Notes under the pieces: generated by a model
Database searches by the model: none
Told to the model about the DNA's origin: nothing
What the model saw: the letters and a program-made list of their open reading frames with translations, nothing else
Shown: positions 1-11,217 of the stretch, in pieces
Numbering within the stretch: the stretch's first letter is position 1
Layout of the letters: every line of letters begins with the position of its first letter
Assembly (NCBI GenBank): GCA_016584305.1
Contig: JACEEZ010020894.1
Location: forward strand, 611,105 to 675,104
Direction: 5' to 3'
Origin: Chionoecetes opilio
Lineage: Eukaryota; Arthropoda; Malacostraca; Decapoda; Majidae
Length of the DNA: 64,000 nucleotides
Program-made: the position numbers and the translations under genes

Positions 1-153
1 TAGAGAATATAAGCAATATTTTATAGATATGACCTGTTTTTAGTATCCTTGTCAACTAACTAATTTGGTATACTATTCAGTTACTTTTCGTAATTTTATG
101 GCTCGACAACATACAATTTTTTATAGCAAAGGAAAGATCTGGGTGTAAAGGGG
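1..153. mobile_element. TTAA-flanked MITE, copy 1 (cut by the window start)
   Basis: The right end AAGGGG is followed by TTAA at 154-157. The interior (GATATGACCTGT, TAGTATCCTTGTC, TTTTATAGCAAAGGAAAGAT) is shared with copies at 37254-37451 and 55073-55276. The TTAA target and the CCCCTT end fit the piggyBac superfamily; no transposase is present. It lies just downstream of the LIM exon and supplies the in-frame stop of the unspliced form. Confidence 0.8.
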
Positions 154-203
154 TTAAGAATATGACTCAGAACAGTGCAACCAGCCAAGAGTCTCCCGCT
201 CAC

Positions 204-368
204 CTTCATCGTTGGAGTAACAGTTATGGCAGTGCAGCTTGTGGTTTCTCACTCTCACGTCAGCACCGGCCGAGCCGTTCCCCAGCTGGATGCCGCACAC
301 ACAGCACTTGAAGCACGGGATGTGGTAGAACAGCCGCAAGCTTTCAATGATCATCGCTGCTCCACGGC
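204..368 (-). CDS. smash: E20: LIM domain (rest of finger 1 and finger 2)
   Basis: 165 nt starting after CTGTCTTTTCAG. It reads RGAAMIIESLRLFYHIPC, then FKCCVCGIQLG, and RVRNHKLHCHNCYSNDE. Together with E19 the eight ligands are present: C-x2-C, H-x2-C, C-x2-C, C-x2-C. The exon has a good donor GAAG|GTGAGC at 203, so splicing to a last exon beyond the window is possible. Without it the frame reads 16 more codons to a TAA at 156-154, which lies at the border of a TTAA MITE. LIM domains bind protein partners rather than DNA; in this family the LIM domain is C-terminal, as here. Confidence 0.9.
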
Positions 369-750
369 CTGAAAAGACAGTGTCAACCCAAAATTAGTCC
401 TGACAATGAACTCAGACCATGTGCACGTATTTGTATGCATTGTATACACCCTACAATATTTTTCACGCTCTCTCCTTTCTCTCACATTCATCCTCTTACC
501 ACATTTTGTTATTTCTATCTTATCCTTCTCAGTCTAAGTTATCCATACATTATTTTAATGTTTTAATATGGCATTTCTACCATGGCAATCCATTGTGAGA
601 AAAAAATCCATTGAAGGGTGCAGTGTCAAACGTAATGATTATGATAACTTTTCCTACAATAAACTAAATAACTATAAATATTGCATGGACAGATTTATGA
701 TACAGTTGGTTTGCTGCTTCATTAAAACGAAATGGAAAAACATGACTCAC

Positions 751-968
751 CAAGTTCTTCAGAGCAGTGAGAACACTTCTTTTTGCCCGAGACACTCAGG
801 AGTCTCTGGTCCTGGGGAAGGTTGACGTCTGGCTGCTGTGTGGCGGGGGGGGAGGGCTGGCCGGCCTGGTAGAGTGGAGATTGTCCCGAGGCAGAACTCA
901 GGGCATCGGCATTCATGTAGTCATGATAGTCTTCACGATAGTTGTTGTTCGCATAGTTGCTCCCCACT
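751..968 (-). CDS. smash: E19: first half of zinc finger 1 of the LIM domain
   Basis: 218 nt, acceptor TTGCTTTCAG, donor ACTTG|GTGAGT. It reads VGSNYANNNYREDYHDYMN, then a proline-rich linker, and ends SVSGKKKCSHCSEELG. The C-S-H-C pair is the first zinc ligand pair of a LIM domain. The final glycine codon is split with E20, giving SEELG-RGAAMIIESL. Confidence 0.9.
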
Positions 969-1118
969 CTGAAAGCAAGATAATGCAACATGAGAAACTT
1001 ATTGATATGCTAGAGTTTACATGTTGTTATGCATGACAGCATCTATTTGAGCACTTCAAAGAAATATATAACAATGCCTAACAAACAATGTATACAAAAA
1101 TTTCAATTGTCAACCAAC

Positions 1119-1600
1119 CTGCCACTGGCACTGTATGTGTTCTTGGTATTCTTGCTGTTGATTCTTTGAGTGAGGTTGTTGATTATTGAATCTGGGAGAG
1201 CCTTATCGCCATTAGCTGCTGGTGCAGGCATGTGTGGCTGATAGGTAAAGGCCTGATTTCTCCAACTGCCAGTGCTATTGTTGGTGGTTGTAGATGTAGA
1301 TGTAGAGGTGCTGCTGCTGTTGTTATTGTTTCCACTGTTGCTGATGTCTGGACTGGCATTGCTACTTGGAGATGAGTTCCTCAGGGCCTGAGGGTAGCTG
1401 GAGTAGGTGGGACTGGAATTTTTTACGGGATACATAGTTGATGCAGTCTGTGTGGGAAGGAAACTTGTTGGCTGTGGTGATGCCAGCTGATGGGGAGGGA
1501 ACTGCGGTGACGCACTTTGGGGGGATCTCTGTTGTGGCACTGGAGTGACCTTCGGGCGAGAGATTCGATCCTGCTGTTCCAATCTCCTCTGCTCAGCTTC
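1119..1600 (-). CDS. smash: E18: helix followed by a low-complexity linker to the LIM domain
   Basis: 482 nt, acceptor TATTCCCTTAG, donor GGCAG|GTTGGT, leaving two bases of an arginine codon. It begins EAEQRRLEQQDRISRPK, then a proline/glutamine/serine-rich linker and a simple serine/threonine/asparagine run (NNNNSSSTSTSTSTTTNNS). It ends NLTQRINSKNTKNTYSASG. The simple run is encoded by repeated trinucleotides and probably varies in length. Confidence 0.85.
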
Positions 1601-1816
1601 CTAAGGGAATATATTAAAAAACAAATTAAATAAACCTCTCTTACTGTTCTGAAAGGAGTGACTCAAAGATAGTTTCTTCTGTATTCTTTAACATCAAACT
1701 GCAGTACAAGTTTCATCAAACCTCTCATCTACATTATATATCGCACAGCTATCTATAAAGGTACATCCATGCAGCAATACAAGGTTATGCAAATTAACTT
1801 CATGCAATGACAATAC

Positions 1817-2030
1817 CTGATGTAACCAGTGTTTGCTGTAGTCCCTTTTTTGTCCTTCCTGTTTCTTCTTTATCCAACTTTCATTGTCTATGAGTCTTGG
1901 TTTGGGTATGGCTGAGAGTGCCAGGAGTGTCTGCTTGGACATCTGCTGACCTGAGAGTGCAGAGGAGCTTCCTTGGGGCTCCTGCTCTCCACCACTCATC
2001 AGGGACTCACTTGTAGTCATACGACTCACC
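1817..2030 (-). CDS. smash: E17: family-conserved segment before the second coiled coil
   Basis: 214 nt; one base completes the arginine from E16, and it ends in phase 0 at CAG|GTATTG. After VSRMTTSESLMSGGEQE it reads LSAIPKPRLIDNESWIKKKQ and then RDYSKHWLHQ. That last part recalls the conserved NESW...KHWLIQEAEQRR stretch of LMO7/LIMCH1 (from memory). It joins E18 as KHWLHQ-EAEQRRLEQQ. Confidence 0.88.
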
Positions 2031-2279
2031 CTGAACATAAAAAACAAAACTTCTATAGACCCTTGATATTTAATTTGTATACTACATAGTACGTATATGT
2101 ATATAGTATATAGTAGGACGGGTATGCAAAGATGATGTGTATGGATAAGAAAAAGAACAGATTCTTCTTCGATGGCCATTTAACCTGATGGAATTCCTTA
2201 AAAGGTATTCTAAGAAACAGGCATCAGAACAGATCACAGGACAGATGGATAGATGAACAGACATAACACAAAGTCTTAC

Positions 2280-2836
2280 CTCATGGCCTCAAAACGCTCG
2301 GCTGTATTCAGGTCCGGCAGCAGCCTCTGAGTCTTGGTGGGAGTCAGAGGAGAGACAACCTTTTTCTTGCGTGGCAGAGGCTCTGGGATGTTGTCCCTTG
2401 GCGATGCTAAAGGCGTAGACCTGGCTGGCTGCAAGGGTAGGTGTCTTTTGGTTTCAATAGAGGAATGAGAATTGGATCGGGAGAAGGGATGGGGAGATGC
2501 CAGGGTGGCGTATTCTGAGGGAGACCCGGCTGGGAGACCAACACACTTGTCCTCCCTGGCGGGGGAGAGACTGTCCTCCTCCATGGGCTGCGCGGCCTCG
2601 AATGTGGGAGCCGTGTAGAACTCTTGGATGGAGAGGTGTGATGGAGGCTGTCGCCGCTGCATCTTGAAGCCATTATCTATAGGCTCAGGCAGGATTGAGC
2701 CTATTTGTGTGTTGTGAGAGTCTGAGAGGATGCTGGGGGGCTGGGTGGAAGGTGACGGCCTTGCTGGCAGGTGGCCAACGCGGCGCAACATGTCCTTGTC
2801 ATGGCGCATCATTTCTTCCTCCAACTCAGCGAGTTT
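2280..2836 (-). CDS. smash: E16: coiled-coil start and proline/serine-rich region
   Basis: 557 nt, starting in phase 0 after ATTTACCAG and ending two bases into an arginine codon before GTAAGA. It begins KLAELEEEMMRHDKDML, a coiled-coil end, and then turns disordered: RRQPPSHLSIQEFYTAP, SPSEYATLASP, and a basic stretch PLPRKKKVVSPLTPTKTQ. It ends LNTAERFEAMR. Many SP and TP sites suggest proline-directed kinase phosphorylation. Confidence 0.85.
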
Positions 2837-3257
2837 CTGGTAAATATGATCACAATCATATTAACTTATTCATCAGAAATGGATACTGGTTTTATGATGA
2901 ATTTTATAATGCTGTAGTTTTACAGCTAAGAGGATTGATTTAGTAGGAGTCAAGATTTTAAACAAAACATTGTGATAAAATATCACCCAACACCAAAGAA
3001 GTTACATAACTCAGTGCAGTATATAAGTCTTCATTAAAAGTGAGCTTGATAGCGTTTATGAAGGGAACTTTCAAGAGTTAATAGAGAACACCATTCTACA
3101 TAAGTATCACTTCAACAACTAGCACAAGAGGAAAATAGATGCATGCTCCCCTACCTTAACCTTCGTTCTCATAAGACAACTACAGATTGCGGCTCATTCA
3201 TGCTTTTGATTGCAAATGAAGGAAATTTTGTGAGCAAGACAAAGAAAATTCATACAG

Positions 3258-3559
3258 CAGTATACCATAAAACCCACTTTATCGAAGAATGTATTTAATA
3301 TTCAGATTAACTTCGAATCCTCGTGTGTTCAGATTGTATTTTCACCGCTACCTTTGGGCAACATTTCATAATACCGCAACACCACTTTGTCTTGTCGAGT
3401 CATTGTCTTGCCCATGAATGCCTTACTACATGAGTGACACAAAAAATCCCACAATGTCACACATGCATAGCAAAGTAGAAGTGAGGGATGTGCACTCACT
3501 GGCATGACTGAAGAAAAATAAATAAATAGCTTGGATGAAGTGGGTTTTATGGCACACTG
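3258..3559. mobile_element. MITE with CAGT...CCATAAAACCCACTT inverted ends
   Basis: The left end CAGTATACCATAAAACCCAC is matched by an inverted right end GTGGGTTTTATGGCACACTG, so the terminal repeats are about 28 bp. There is no coding capacity. The element is about 302 bp and AT-rich inside. It ends only 19 bp before the next MITE. Superfamily unclear, possibly Tc1/mariner-like. Confidence 0.65.
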
Positions 3560-3578
3560 TTTTCCCTTGGTTTAGCTA

Positions 3579-4115
3579 CAGGTACACCGGGATTCACCAG
3601 CTCCCTTACTCTAAAGCCTTGTCAGATTAACCATTTTGCCGCACCAGCTCAGATCAGGTAATAATAATTCATGAACAAACCTCTGATCTATCTACTTTAC
3701 ACCTCCCAAATGTCTGAAGCACCAAAAACTTTTAGAAATTTGAATAAGATAAATATTGAATATGAATTGATTTGTGATATCAAATAATCAAATTAACCTT
3801 TCAAGAGTTCAACTTTTCTTGCATCGATATGGAATTGAGTTTTTGTTTGTCACCACTACTGAGTCTGCATCTCTCTAGAAGCTTTAGTTAGGTTTAATGT
3901 GAGAAATAAACTAAGAATCCTACAAAATTTAGGCATCATCACCAAGATGTGCTGTCTAGGCAATCTAAGTAAGCATGTGCTGCAACCAACACTATTTGTG
4001 ACCGCCCAGCAAACTAGCCTGGCGCTTGTCAGGATTTCAACCTCACTCTCGTTATTTTGTCCAGACTCTGGGAGGTGGCAAATAAAAAGTTGCTAGTAAA
4101 TCGGTGGTATACCTG
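3579..4115. mobile_element. TA-flanked MITE with CAGGTAxACC ends
   Basis: The left end CAGGTACACCGGGATTCACC and the right end GGTGGTATACCTG are inverted and bounded by TA on both sides (3577-3578, 4116-4117). Length is 537 bp with no open transposase. The TA target and CAGG ends fit the pogo/Tc1/mariner superfamily. It occupies the intron between E15 and E16. Confidence 0.65.
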
Positions 4116-4356
4116 TACCTAAAATTTGTCATCAGTGATCTAAAAGGAATATTCATTCATGATGGTAACAAGGGTTTAATTGAACTCATCTTTAGAGTAG
4201 CTGCCCTGTTAATTAATAAACTTCATCAAATATTGAACTTTTGAAGCTATGAGAGCATACAGCAACAACCTGAAGCAGGCTTATTATGCAACACAATACT
4301 ATAATTATTTAATAGAAGTCTGTTTTCTCTTGTGCTAGTCTGTTTCCCATGTTCAC

Positions 4357-5592
4357 CTTATATTCATCAGACTGTGAGCCAGAATAGGCAACAGAGTCGG
4401 TACTGTAGTCCAGAGTGGAGCTGGAGGCCACTAAGTGAGCACTGAGGAGCTGACTCTCAGCCACTCCTGAAGGTTGGGTGGCCATCCTGAATTGTGGCTC
4501 AGATGGCACATTTGCTACATGGTTATTTAAGGCCTCGGCATGTATCTCTTCAGCGTTAATGGCAGACTCCAAAGTGACACGAGCCCAGGCAACACCGTCA
4601 GAAGGCATCTGAACATGCTCTACGTTTGTGGTTTCAGTGACAGAGTAGGAGTTCTCTAGGTTGTTAGTTGAGGTTACAGGAACTATTCTAGCAACCTTGG
4701 GTCCCGTATCCAATTCAAAAGCTGTCACAGGATTCTTGACCTGAGAAGAAGACAGGGAAGAGGGGGTGAAGTATAAGTGTGACTCATGCAATTTGTCCTT
4801 CTGGACAACGTCCTGTAAATTGCTAGGGTTGTTAACAATGACTCCATCCTTGTTATGAATCTTTTCAATAGAAGCATTGGAATTATGATTTGACATATTT
4901 GTTGTGGGTTCCTTGCATGTGTCCTGCCTGTCCTCAAAAGAGGCAATTCTATTTCTAAACCTAACTGTTTTTCTGCCACGATGCATTGAAGTGTTGTCAG
5001 GTGCACAGTTTTTAATCTCCTTATTCCAAGGTAGTGCTATTCTATTGAAATTTATTTGTGTAGTTTTTTCACCTGAAGGGCTTTCACTACGGGTCATGTT
5101 GCTGTCTACATGATTATCTTGATTTGGAGTAAGTGCAAAGGTTTCCACCCTATGAGAAGAATCAAAAGGATGTGTCATGGTGTTATCAAAGCTATCACAC
5201 TGAACTGAAGGTACAAGGGGTGGGTCAACATTAGTGACACGAGCACCTGATAGCCACACTTGGGTTACAATTTGTTTATTGGGGGGAGTCACAACCTGTG
5301 GAGATGTCACGGGGCTCCTACGCTTGCTTAACTCTTCACACTCAGGTATTGGTGTGAGGCTCAGTGGAGGTCTGGTGGCTTCAGGAACAGTGCATGGTAA
5401 GGAGGAAGAAGTAAGAGAGACACGCGTCCCATCTTCTTTAAGTTGTGGGGACACTGGTATAAAATCACTAGGAGCTGGCATATTAGCTGATGAGTAAGCA
5501 AAAATTTTAGTAGTATCAAGAACAGGGGAAGGTGGAGGAGGAGGTACAAAGTCCTGACACCCAGAAGAAGAGGTGCTATTTGATCTCAAGCA
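4357..5592 (-). CDS. smash: E15: 412-codon disordered cassette exon
   Basis: 1,236 nt, phase 0 at both ends, acceptor CACCTTACAG and donor AAG|GTGAAC. It starts CLRSNSTSSSGCQDF, then VPPPPPSPVLD, and ends GSQSDEYK. The frame stays open beyond the donor to a TAA at 4309-4311, so reading into the intron would give a shorter isoform ending EKTDFY. The peptide is rich in S, T, N and P, with no domain I recognise. It sits between two coiled-coil pieces that join smoothly without it, so it looks like an inserted optional cassette. Confidence 0.75.
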
Positions 5593-6152
5593 CTGTAAGG
5601 TGAAGAGAAGAGAAAACCATCAGACACCGAGTCAAGGAGGCTTATATCCTACCCTAAAAGACCTCAGCTTAATTAAACCATCAAGAACATAGAAAGAAAC
5701 ATATAGTGTGCACTAATAGGGTTATGACAAGCTAAGACAGTATCAATGAAGGTGCTATAGTAGCAGAAACTGGAATAAACTTCCTTAAAGATTTGGTTAG
5801 ATTTATCTCTATCTTATAAATCTAGTAAGCAAAAATATATTACTATATCTGCCCTGCCTTGAAAATAAATTTTGAGAAACAGTATAATGGTGAGAGAAAT
5901 TGCTTGATTCATAATTAACCACAGTGCAAGGACTAATATTCATTTCAATGATTGTGCTGAATGACCAAGTCATAATCAAAGTAATCATGTGAGGTAGTTT
6001 ATCAAGATTTAGTACAGGATTATATTTGAAATGGAAATGTGAATGCATAGAGAGCTTGTTAAGTTTAAGAATGACTACCCAGTCATGACATGAGAAGACC
6101 AGTGTCAGACAAGGCTGGAGCACCGAGGCGGCAGCACCACCCAGACGCCTAC

Positions 6153-6317
6153 CTCCTGGTACTGCAAGTGGTCGTCATCTGGTTCTTCACTTCCTGCATC
6201 TTCCTGCTGAGTCTCAAGCACGGGATGCTGCTGCTGCTGCTGCTTCAGCTGTTCAGAGCGCTCCAGGTTTTCAATGATTTCACGCTCTTGACGTGCATAT
6301 TCCAATTCACTCAGAAT
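6153..6317 (-). CDS. smash: E14: coiled-coil exon with short polyglutamine
   Basis: 55 codons, phase 0 at both ends, acceptor AATAACCGCCAG and donor GAG|GTAGGC. It reads ILSELEYARQEREIIENL, ERSEQLKQQQQQHP and EEPDDDHLQYQE. The first part is a clear amphipathic helix, interrupted by five glutamines. If E15 is skipped, its end joins E16 as LQYQE-KLAELEEEMMR, continuing the coiled coil. Confidence 0.85.
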
Positions 6318-6430
6318 CTGGCGGTTATTATTATGGCGGAATTATTATGCTAGTGATAATATTCTATTATTTACCTAAGCATTATAAAAACCAATTAATT
6401 TGACCCCTTAAAAGCTTGTACTGTACCCAC

Positions 6431-6537
6431 CATTTGTGTGGTGGTCTTGGCCGCCTTGGAGCCTGTCAAGCTGCGCTCGGCCTCCCGCTCCTGCCTCAGC
6501 AAGTCACTGAGGTCTGGTGGAGGCTTCACAGTTTGTT
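6431..6537 (-). CDS. smash: E13 of LMO7/Smallish-family gene
   Basis: 107 nt; two bases complete the codon from E12 and the exon ends in phase 0 at ATG|GTGGGT. It reads QTVKPPPDLSDLLRQERE, then AERSLTGSKAAKTTTQM. The second half of DLLRQEREAER is predicted coiled coil by its heptad-like charge pattern. The acceptor is TATTTTGCCCAG. Confidence 0.8.
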
Positions 6538-6659
6538 CTGGGCAAAATAGACATACACCAAATATAGAATCTTAATAGAAATTGAATATGAAAATATATA
6601 TGAAACTACAAAAATGCACTGCCCCAAAAATTAAATCCCTGTTACGATAAAAGACGGGG

Positions 6660-7250
6660 GCATACATAACATATAAGAACATAAGAAAATAAGGAAGCTA
6701 CAAGAGGCCGCGAGGCCTACACGTGGTAGTTCCTGTCGCCTAACTATACCTACATCCACCTTTCATCCCCATCCATGAACCTATCCAGCCCCTCTTTAAA
6801 GCTCCTTAATGACTCTGCACTAACTACCTGTCTACTGAGACCATTCCATTCATTCACCACCCTATTTGTGAACCAGTTTTTCCCTATTTCCTTTCTAATT
6901 CTACGCTTTTCCAGCTTGAATCCGTTACTTCTTGTTCTACCCTGGTTAAAAGCCGTAAGAACTTTTCTTACCTCTCCTTTATTAAATCCCTTTATCCACT
7001 TAAAAACTTCTATCAGATCGCCCCTTACTCTGCGTCTCTCGAGTGAGTGTAATTTTAATAACTTCAATCTCCTCTCATAACTAAAGTTACGCATCCCTTG
7101 TATCATTTTGGTCATCCTTCTCTGCACTGTTTCTAACGAGGCTATATCCTTCCTGTAATATGGAGACCAAAACTGAACTGCATAGTCTAGGTGAGGCCTG
7201 ACTAGAGCCAGATTAAGCTTTAGAATAACTTCCGCACTTCTACTTTTAAG
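6660..7250 (-). mobile_element. CR1-like LINE, 3' end with reverse-transcriptase C-terminal region
   Basis: On the minus strand the frame from about 7245 reads LALVRPHLDYAVQFWSP, then VQRRMTKMIQGMRNFSYERR, RRRVRGDLIEVFKWIKGFN and NEWNGLSRQVV. This is the familiar C-terminal part of arthropod CR1/Jockey-type reverse transcriptases. After the stop it ends in a run related to CTTATTTTCTTATGTTCTTA, like the short terminal repeats of CR1. It is 5'-truncated and abuts a SINE on the same strand. It sits in the E12-E13 intron. Confidence 0.85.
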
Positions 7251-7254
7251 TGCG

Positions 7255-7535
7255 CAATGCTGCGCGTGGCCTCGGTGCTCATCTCCGTGGCATTAGCCCT
7301 TGAGCCTGTGGTGGTGGGCGAGGACCCGCTACGCCGGGACACAGGGCTAGTGTGACATCCCGGTTACCACAGTTACCTTCCCCAGGTTTCCCCAGGTACC
7401 CATTTATGGACCATCCCCAAAAGGAAGGATGAACAGCTGGGTTGGCTGGCCACCGACTTGCCCTGGCCCGGATTCGAACCTGGGCCCGCAGATTCGTAGC
7501 CAGGCACGCAAGCCACTACACCATGAAGGCAACAC
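7255..7535 (-). mobile_element. tRNA-derived SINE, copy 1
   Basis: Reading the minus strand, the 5' part has an A-box-like TGGTGTAGTGGCTTGCGTG and a B-box GGTTCGAATCC, followed by GGGCCAGGGCAAG and a non-tRNA body. The body includes TGGGTACCTGGGGAAACC and AGGGCTAATGCCACGGAGAT. The same sequence occurs on the plus strand at 21053-21352. It is a pol III-type SINE, not a tRNA gene. Confidence 0.85.
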
Positions 7536-7633
7536 ATATTGCACATAAAAGAACAAAACAATCTATAACTAGCAGCAATACATTATCTCTAGTGATGCCA
7601 ATAAGTGTTTAGTGTGTGGACAAACAAACTCAC

Positions 7634-7733
7634 CATCCTCGATGTATTGTGATGAGGTGCCCAAGAAGTCTGACCTCCGCCTCCACTGCTCCTTCTTCAA
7701 GCGCCGAGTGGAATTCTCTCGCTTGAAGGCATC
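7634..7733 (-). CDS. smash: E12: basic helical exon
   Basis: 100 nt, starting in phase 0 after GTGCCATAG and ending one base into a codon before GTGAGT. The peptide is DAFKRENSTRRLKKEQW, then RRRSDFLGTSSQYIED. It is strongly basic and helical, and is likely a family-conserved segment. The split codon with E13 gives glutamate (IED-E-QTVKPPP). Confidence 0.8.
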
Positions 7734-9382
7734 CTATGGCACCACACAGCATCACAATTAGACCACAAAGTTCTCTTCACATCAAATTCCTACTAAAGCA
7801 TAAGGACAATATTTTCTATACAAGAAAGCTAAATTCATGCACTAACAGCAATAGTTGTGTATTTTGAGAGATTTGAATACTCTAATACCTATATCTATAT
7901 TTTATAAAAAGAAATATAACAGTTTCTTATAGTTATTTTTCAGGTGTTTCAATGTACTGGCGACTGTGAGGACCTCTAGAATAATATTACCTTTTTTGCT
8001 TATGATCAAAACCGATTTTACTACGGGAAACCTGGAGTTATAAAACCTTCCTTTGATTTAGTTATAAACACTAATCTCACAACTTTTTTTTTATATCTAC
8101 CAGAAGATTATGAAAAAGGAAAATAAGCTTGAATAAACTACTAAGTGTTTTTGGTGAAGGGTATTACAGATCCCTATTCTTAAAGATATTGTAAGCTTAC
8201 TGCAACATAATTCAAGAAGATAAGATAATTACTACAAGACTCAAATCATACGTAGCTTCTATTTCTATTTCAATATTACCAAAATTCATCAAAATCAAAT
8301 ACGATGCAAATACTGTAGCCTACTGCATAAAAGAATATGTCAAATGTCATGCATGCCAACAATCAGGAAATGACAGGCAATCACCTCTAACAATAAGACG
8401 ATACGAGACAAATGAAGCAAACTACTCATACAAATGGCAGCTACAAAATCAACCAAAAATTTAGTCCGTTTCAAATTGCAAGAAATTCCCTACAAGTAAC
8501 CTAATGACGAGCAATCCTACACACATAATTGACAAGTATTATTTTGAAAACTAATATGAAACTGTTGAAAACTATACAATACCATTGTAATAAAATGATG
8601 TAAATACCTGTTCCCTTTTCTGAGGTTTAATCCATAAGTGGCACAGAACAGGGAGAGAATGCATGGAAGGGTGAGCTGATACATGATAGCTCATATTTTA
8701 AAATCAAATTTACTATTATAGGCTAAGGGAAAAAAATAGATTAAAACAATAATGCGATAAAAGATTGATTTTGAGTGCAAGGAGACCGTGTGAAAAGTAT
8801 TACTGAGAATATATATATTTGTCATTTTTGTAAAATTCAAGTGCAATGTTATAATTTAAAAACTATTTTCATTGTTCATGAACAATCTGCTTTTTTGGTA
8901 AATGGCAACCCACATATTTGGGAAAAGTCCTTTTGCAAGGAAAAAGTATCATAATAGAATAATCAAAACTCTCGTACATAATTAATTTTCCTGAAGAGAT
9001 CGGCGCAAAATCTATGTGTGGGTGGGCAAGGCTTGAACCAATGGTACCTCCATCATCTCAGGGGGTGAGATATTATCACATTAATTTGTTATCACTCACT
9101 GTTTTGTCGTACGCAACACTATTAATATTTATCACATAAATCAAGGCTTCAGTATGTCTAAAGTGGACAGATAGAAACAAGAGAGATGAAGTGACAAAAT
9201 AAGTGTCATAGAAACAAGACAGATTTCGAAGTCACTCTAATCTGGAAACTTAATTCATGAGGTACGGAAGGAATGTATCATCAGGTTGCAGCAGGCAGCC
9301 AACAATGTGTGAATGTGTATCAAACTGTGAAACAAATCAACATGGTTTCTTTGATGCAGTGTGTAGACAGTGCTTTACCCAC
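7734..9382. other. Intron between E11 and E12, no recognised element
   Basis: AT-rich single-copy-looking sequence without open frames of note or obvious inverted repeats. I see nothing in it. Confidence 0.5.
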
Positions 9383-9517
9383 CTCCTCCTGCACTGGCAG
9401 ACTCTGCGGCTGCTCAGACGCATCGCTGTCAGAATCATCATCAGGGGGAGGAGGGGGAGGGGGTTCCGAGGGGGGGGCCGCCATGGAGGGGCCGTCCGTC
9501 CACGTCACATCGAGCAC
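9383..9517 (-). CDS. smash: E11 of LMO7/Smallish-family gene, polyproline plus acidic
   Basis: 45 codons, phase 0 at both ends, acceptor GGGTCATTCAG and donor GAG|GTGGGT. It reads VLDVTWTDGPSMAAPP, then a run of seven prolines, then DDDSDSDASEQPQS and LPVQEE. Joining E12 gives QEE-DAFKREN. The GC content is higher than that of the surrounding AT-rich intron. Confidence 0.8.
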
Positions 9518-11217
9518 CTGAATGACCCGGCACCGTCATGCATTACCTCCTCACTACCTTGTTGCAACACTACTGTCAACACCTCAGTGCATGGAGTCAC
9601 CCACGTAGGGTGCGATTACTTCTAACAATGCATGGGATATATCAACGGGCTTATGAAAAACAAACGCAAGTCTAATTGCTACTACGACATATTATTTGTC
9701 ATAAAGTAAATACTTTATAAGTAAGTCAATTATTACAAAGTTATGATACATTTTTCCTCAAGTGTAACAGTACAAAATATATGTAATAAATAGATACTAT
9801 TTTTGAGCAAGTATTTCAGAAAAAGTTCAGTGAGGCCAATTCAAGGCCTCCTGATGAAGCTAACAATGTAAGAAATATAATTCAATATAAATAAAGACTT
9901 GTATTACAATAACTTTTCAATCTAAATTATTGACTTCAGTTTTTATATCAAAAATATATTTTAAAATATCAAGAATGAATTAACTGTGTCAGTCATTGTG
10001 CTGCGGCAATCTTCTGTGCGTCAAATGAATATTCACATAATGGAAATGCAATTTATGCAATTAGTATGTTATAATGTGATACCGTATGAGTTTGTTGTAA
10101 AAAGCATTATTTCCGTTGCACAAAGTTTGTTGTTAAGTTTGCCTGGCGTGGAGGTGACGCAATAGTGTGGCAGCAAAACAGGCAATGAGCACAGCCCGGC
10201 ATGCACATGGGTTGCACAGAGGACAGAAACCATCACCCAAACCAGCCAAGGGAGAATTTGTCCATACAGGGAGGAGGAAACCCGCCACCAGAGGCTGGAC
10301 ACCACGGAAGTACTTTCTGTTATCACCATTATTGGACACTTTTATATTTATCTCCAAATAACGTACTGATAATTAAGAATCATTGGAGTGGTGGCACCCA
10401 GCCTCGGGTGTATGGGTGGGAGGGGCATGCTTAGATTAATGAAATGGAAAAAAATCCGTCTATGTCAGGTTTTAGTCCAAGGAAAGTGCTCCCTACTAGT
10501 CTATTGTAGATCATTTATCCTTTTCTCTATTCAATAATAATACTATCTATTCACTATCTTTCACTATCATCAAGGCCTGGATTACATTGCATTTAGGTAT
10601 TCTTGGTGTTAGTTATGTTAATTGTGAAAACAAATGTCCAGGCCTGCCGTTGAGCCATAAGCTGGTGCGTTGTGTGGGTTAGCGGCGGGAGAGTCTGACT
10701 AAACTACTACACCATAGTGGGCTGGATACTCTATTAATAATCAATTAGTTGAGTGAGTAGTGTCTTTTTTCTGTACCTAAAATCCTGGATCCCAAAATTA
10801 ATATGGTAAGCGGTAAATTATTAAATCTAATTTGTTATTTTGCAGCTACAAAGCATATATCATATGATGTAATTTAAACCCACATAGTTCTTCTTTACAA
10901 CAAACAAGCACAAACTTGATTTATATTTACATATATTTATATAAAGTGGGTACAGAAGAAAAAAATGTTAACTCACTGTTAGGAAAACATAATATTGCTG
11001 AAAAATTAAACACTATGATTTCAGGACACAATCACAGGTTACTGAGACATGATAGGCATAACTGAGGGCATGGGTCTGAAATCTTTGAAACCGTTTCCTG
11101 CAGGTCATTCTAGAGCAGGGATATCTTGTGAAGTGAAGATTAAAAGATGTCCAACAAGTCATTTCTACGTTGACAAAAAAAATGTCAAAGTCAAAGGAAT
11201 AGTGAGTAAAGCCTTAC
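9518..11217. other. Intron between E10 and E11, no recognised element
   Basis: Mostly AT-rich. A moderately GC-rich island at about 10130-10440 has short frames on both strands but no family match. It may be a decayed transposon, which I cannot name. Confidence 0.4.
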
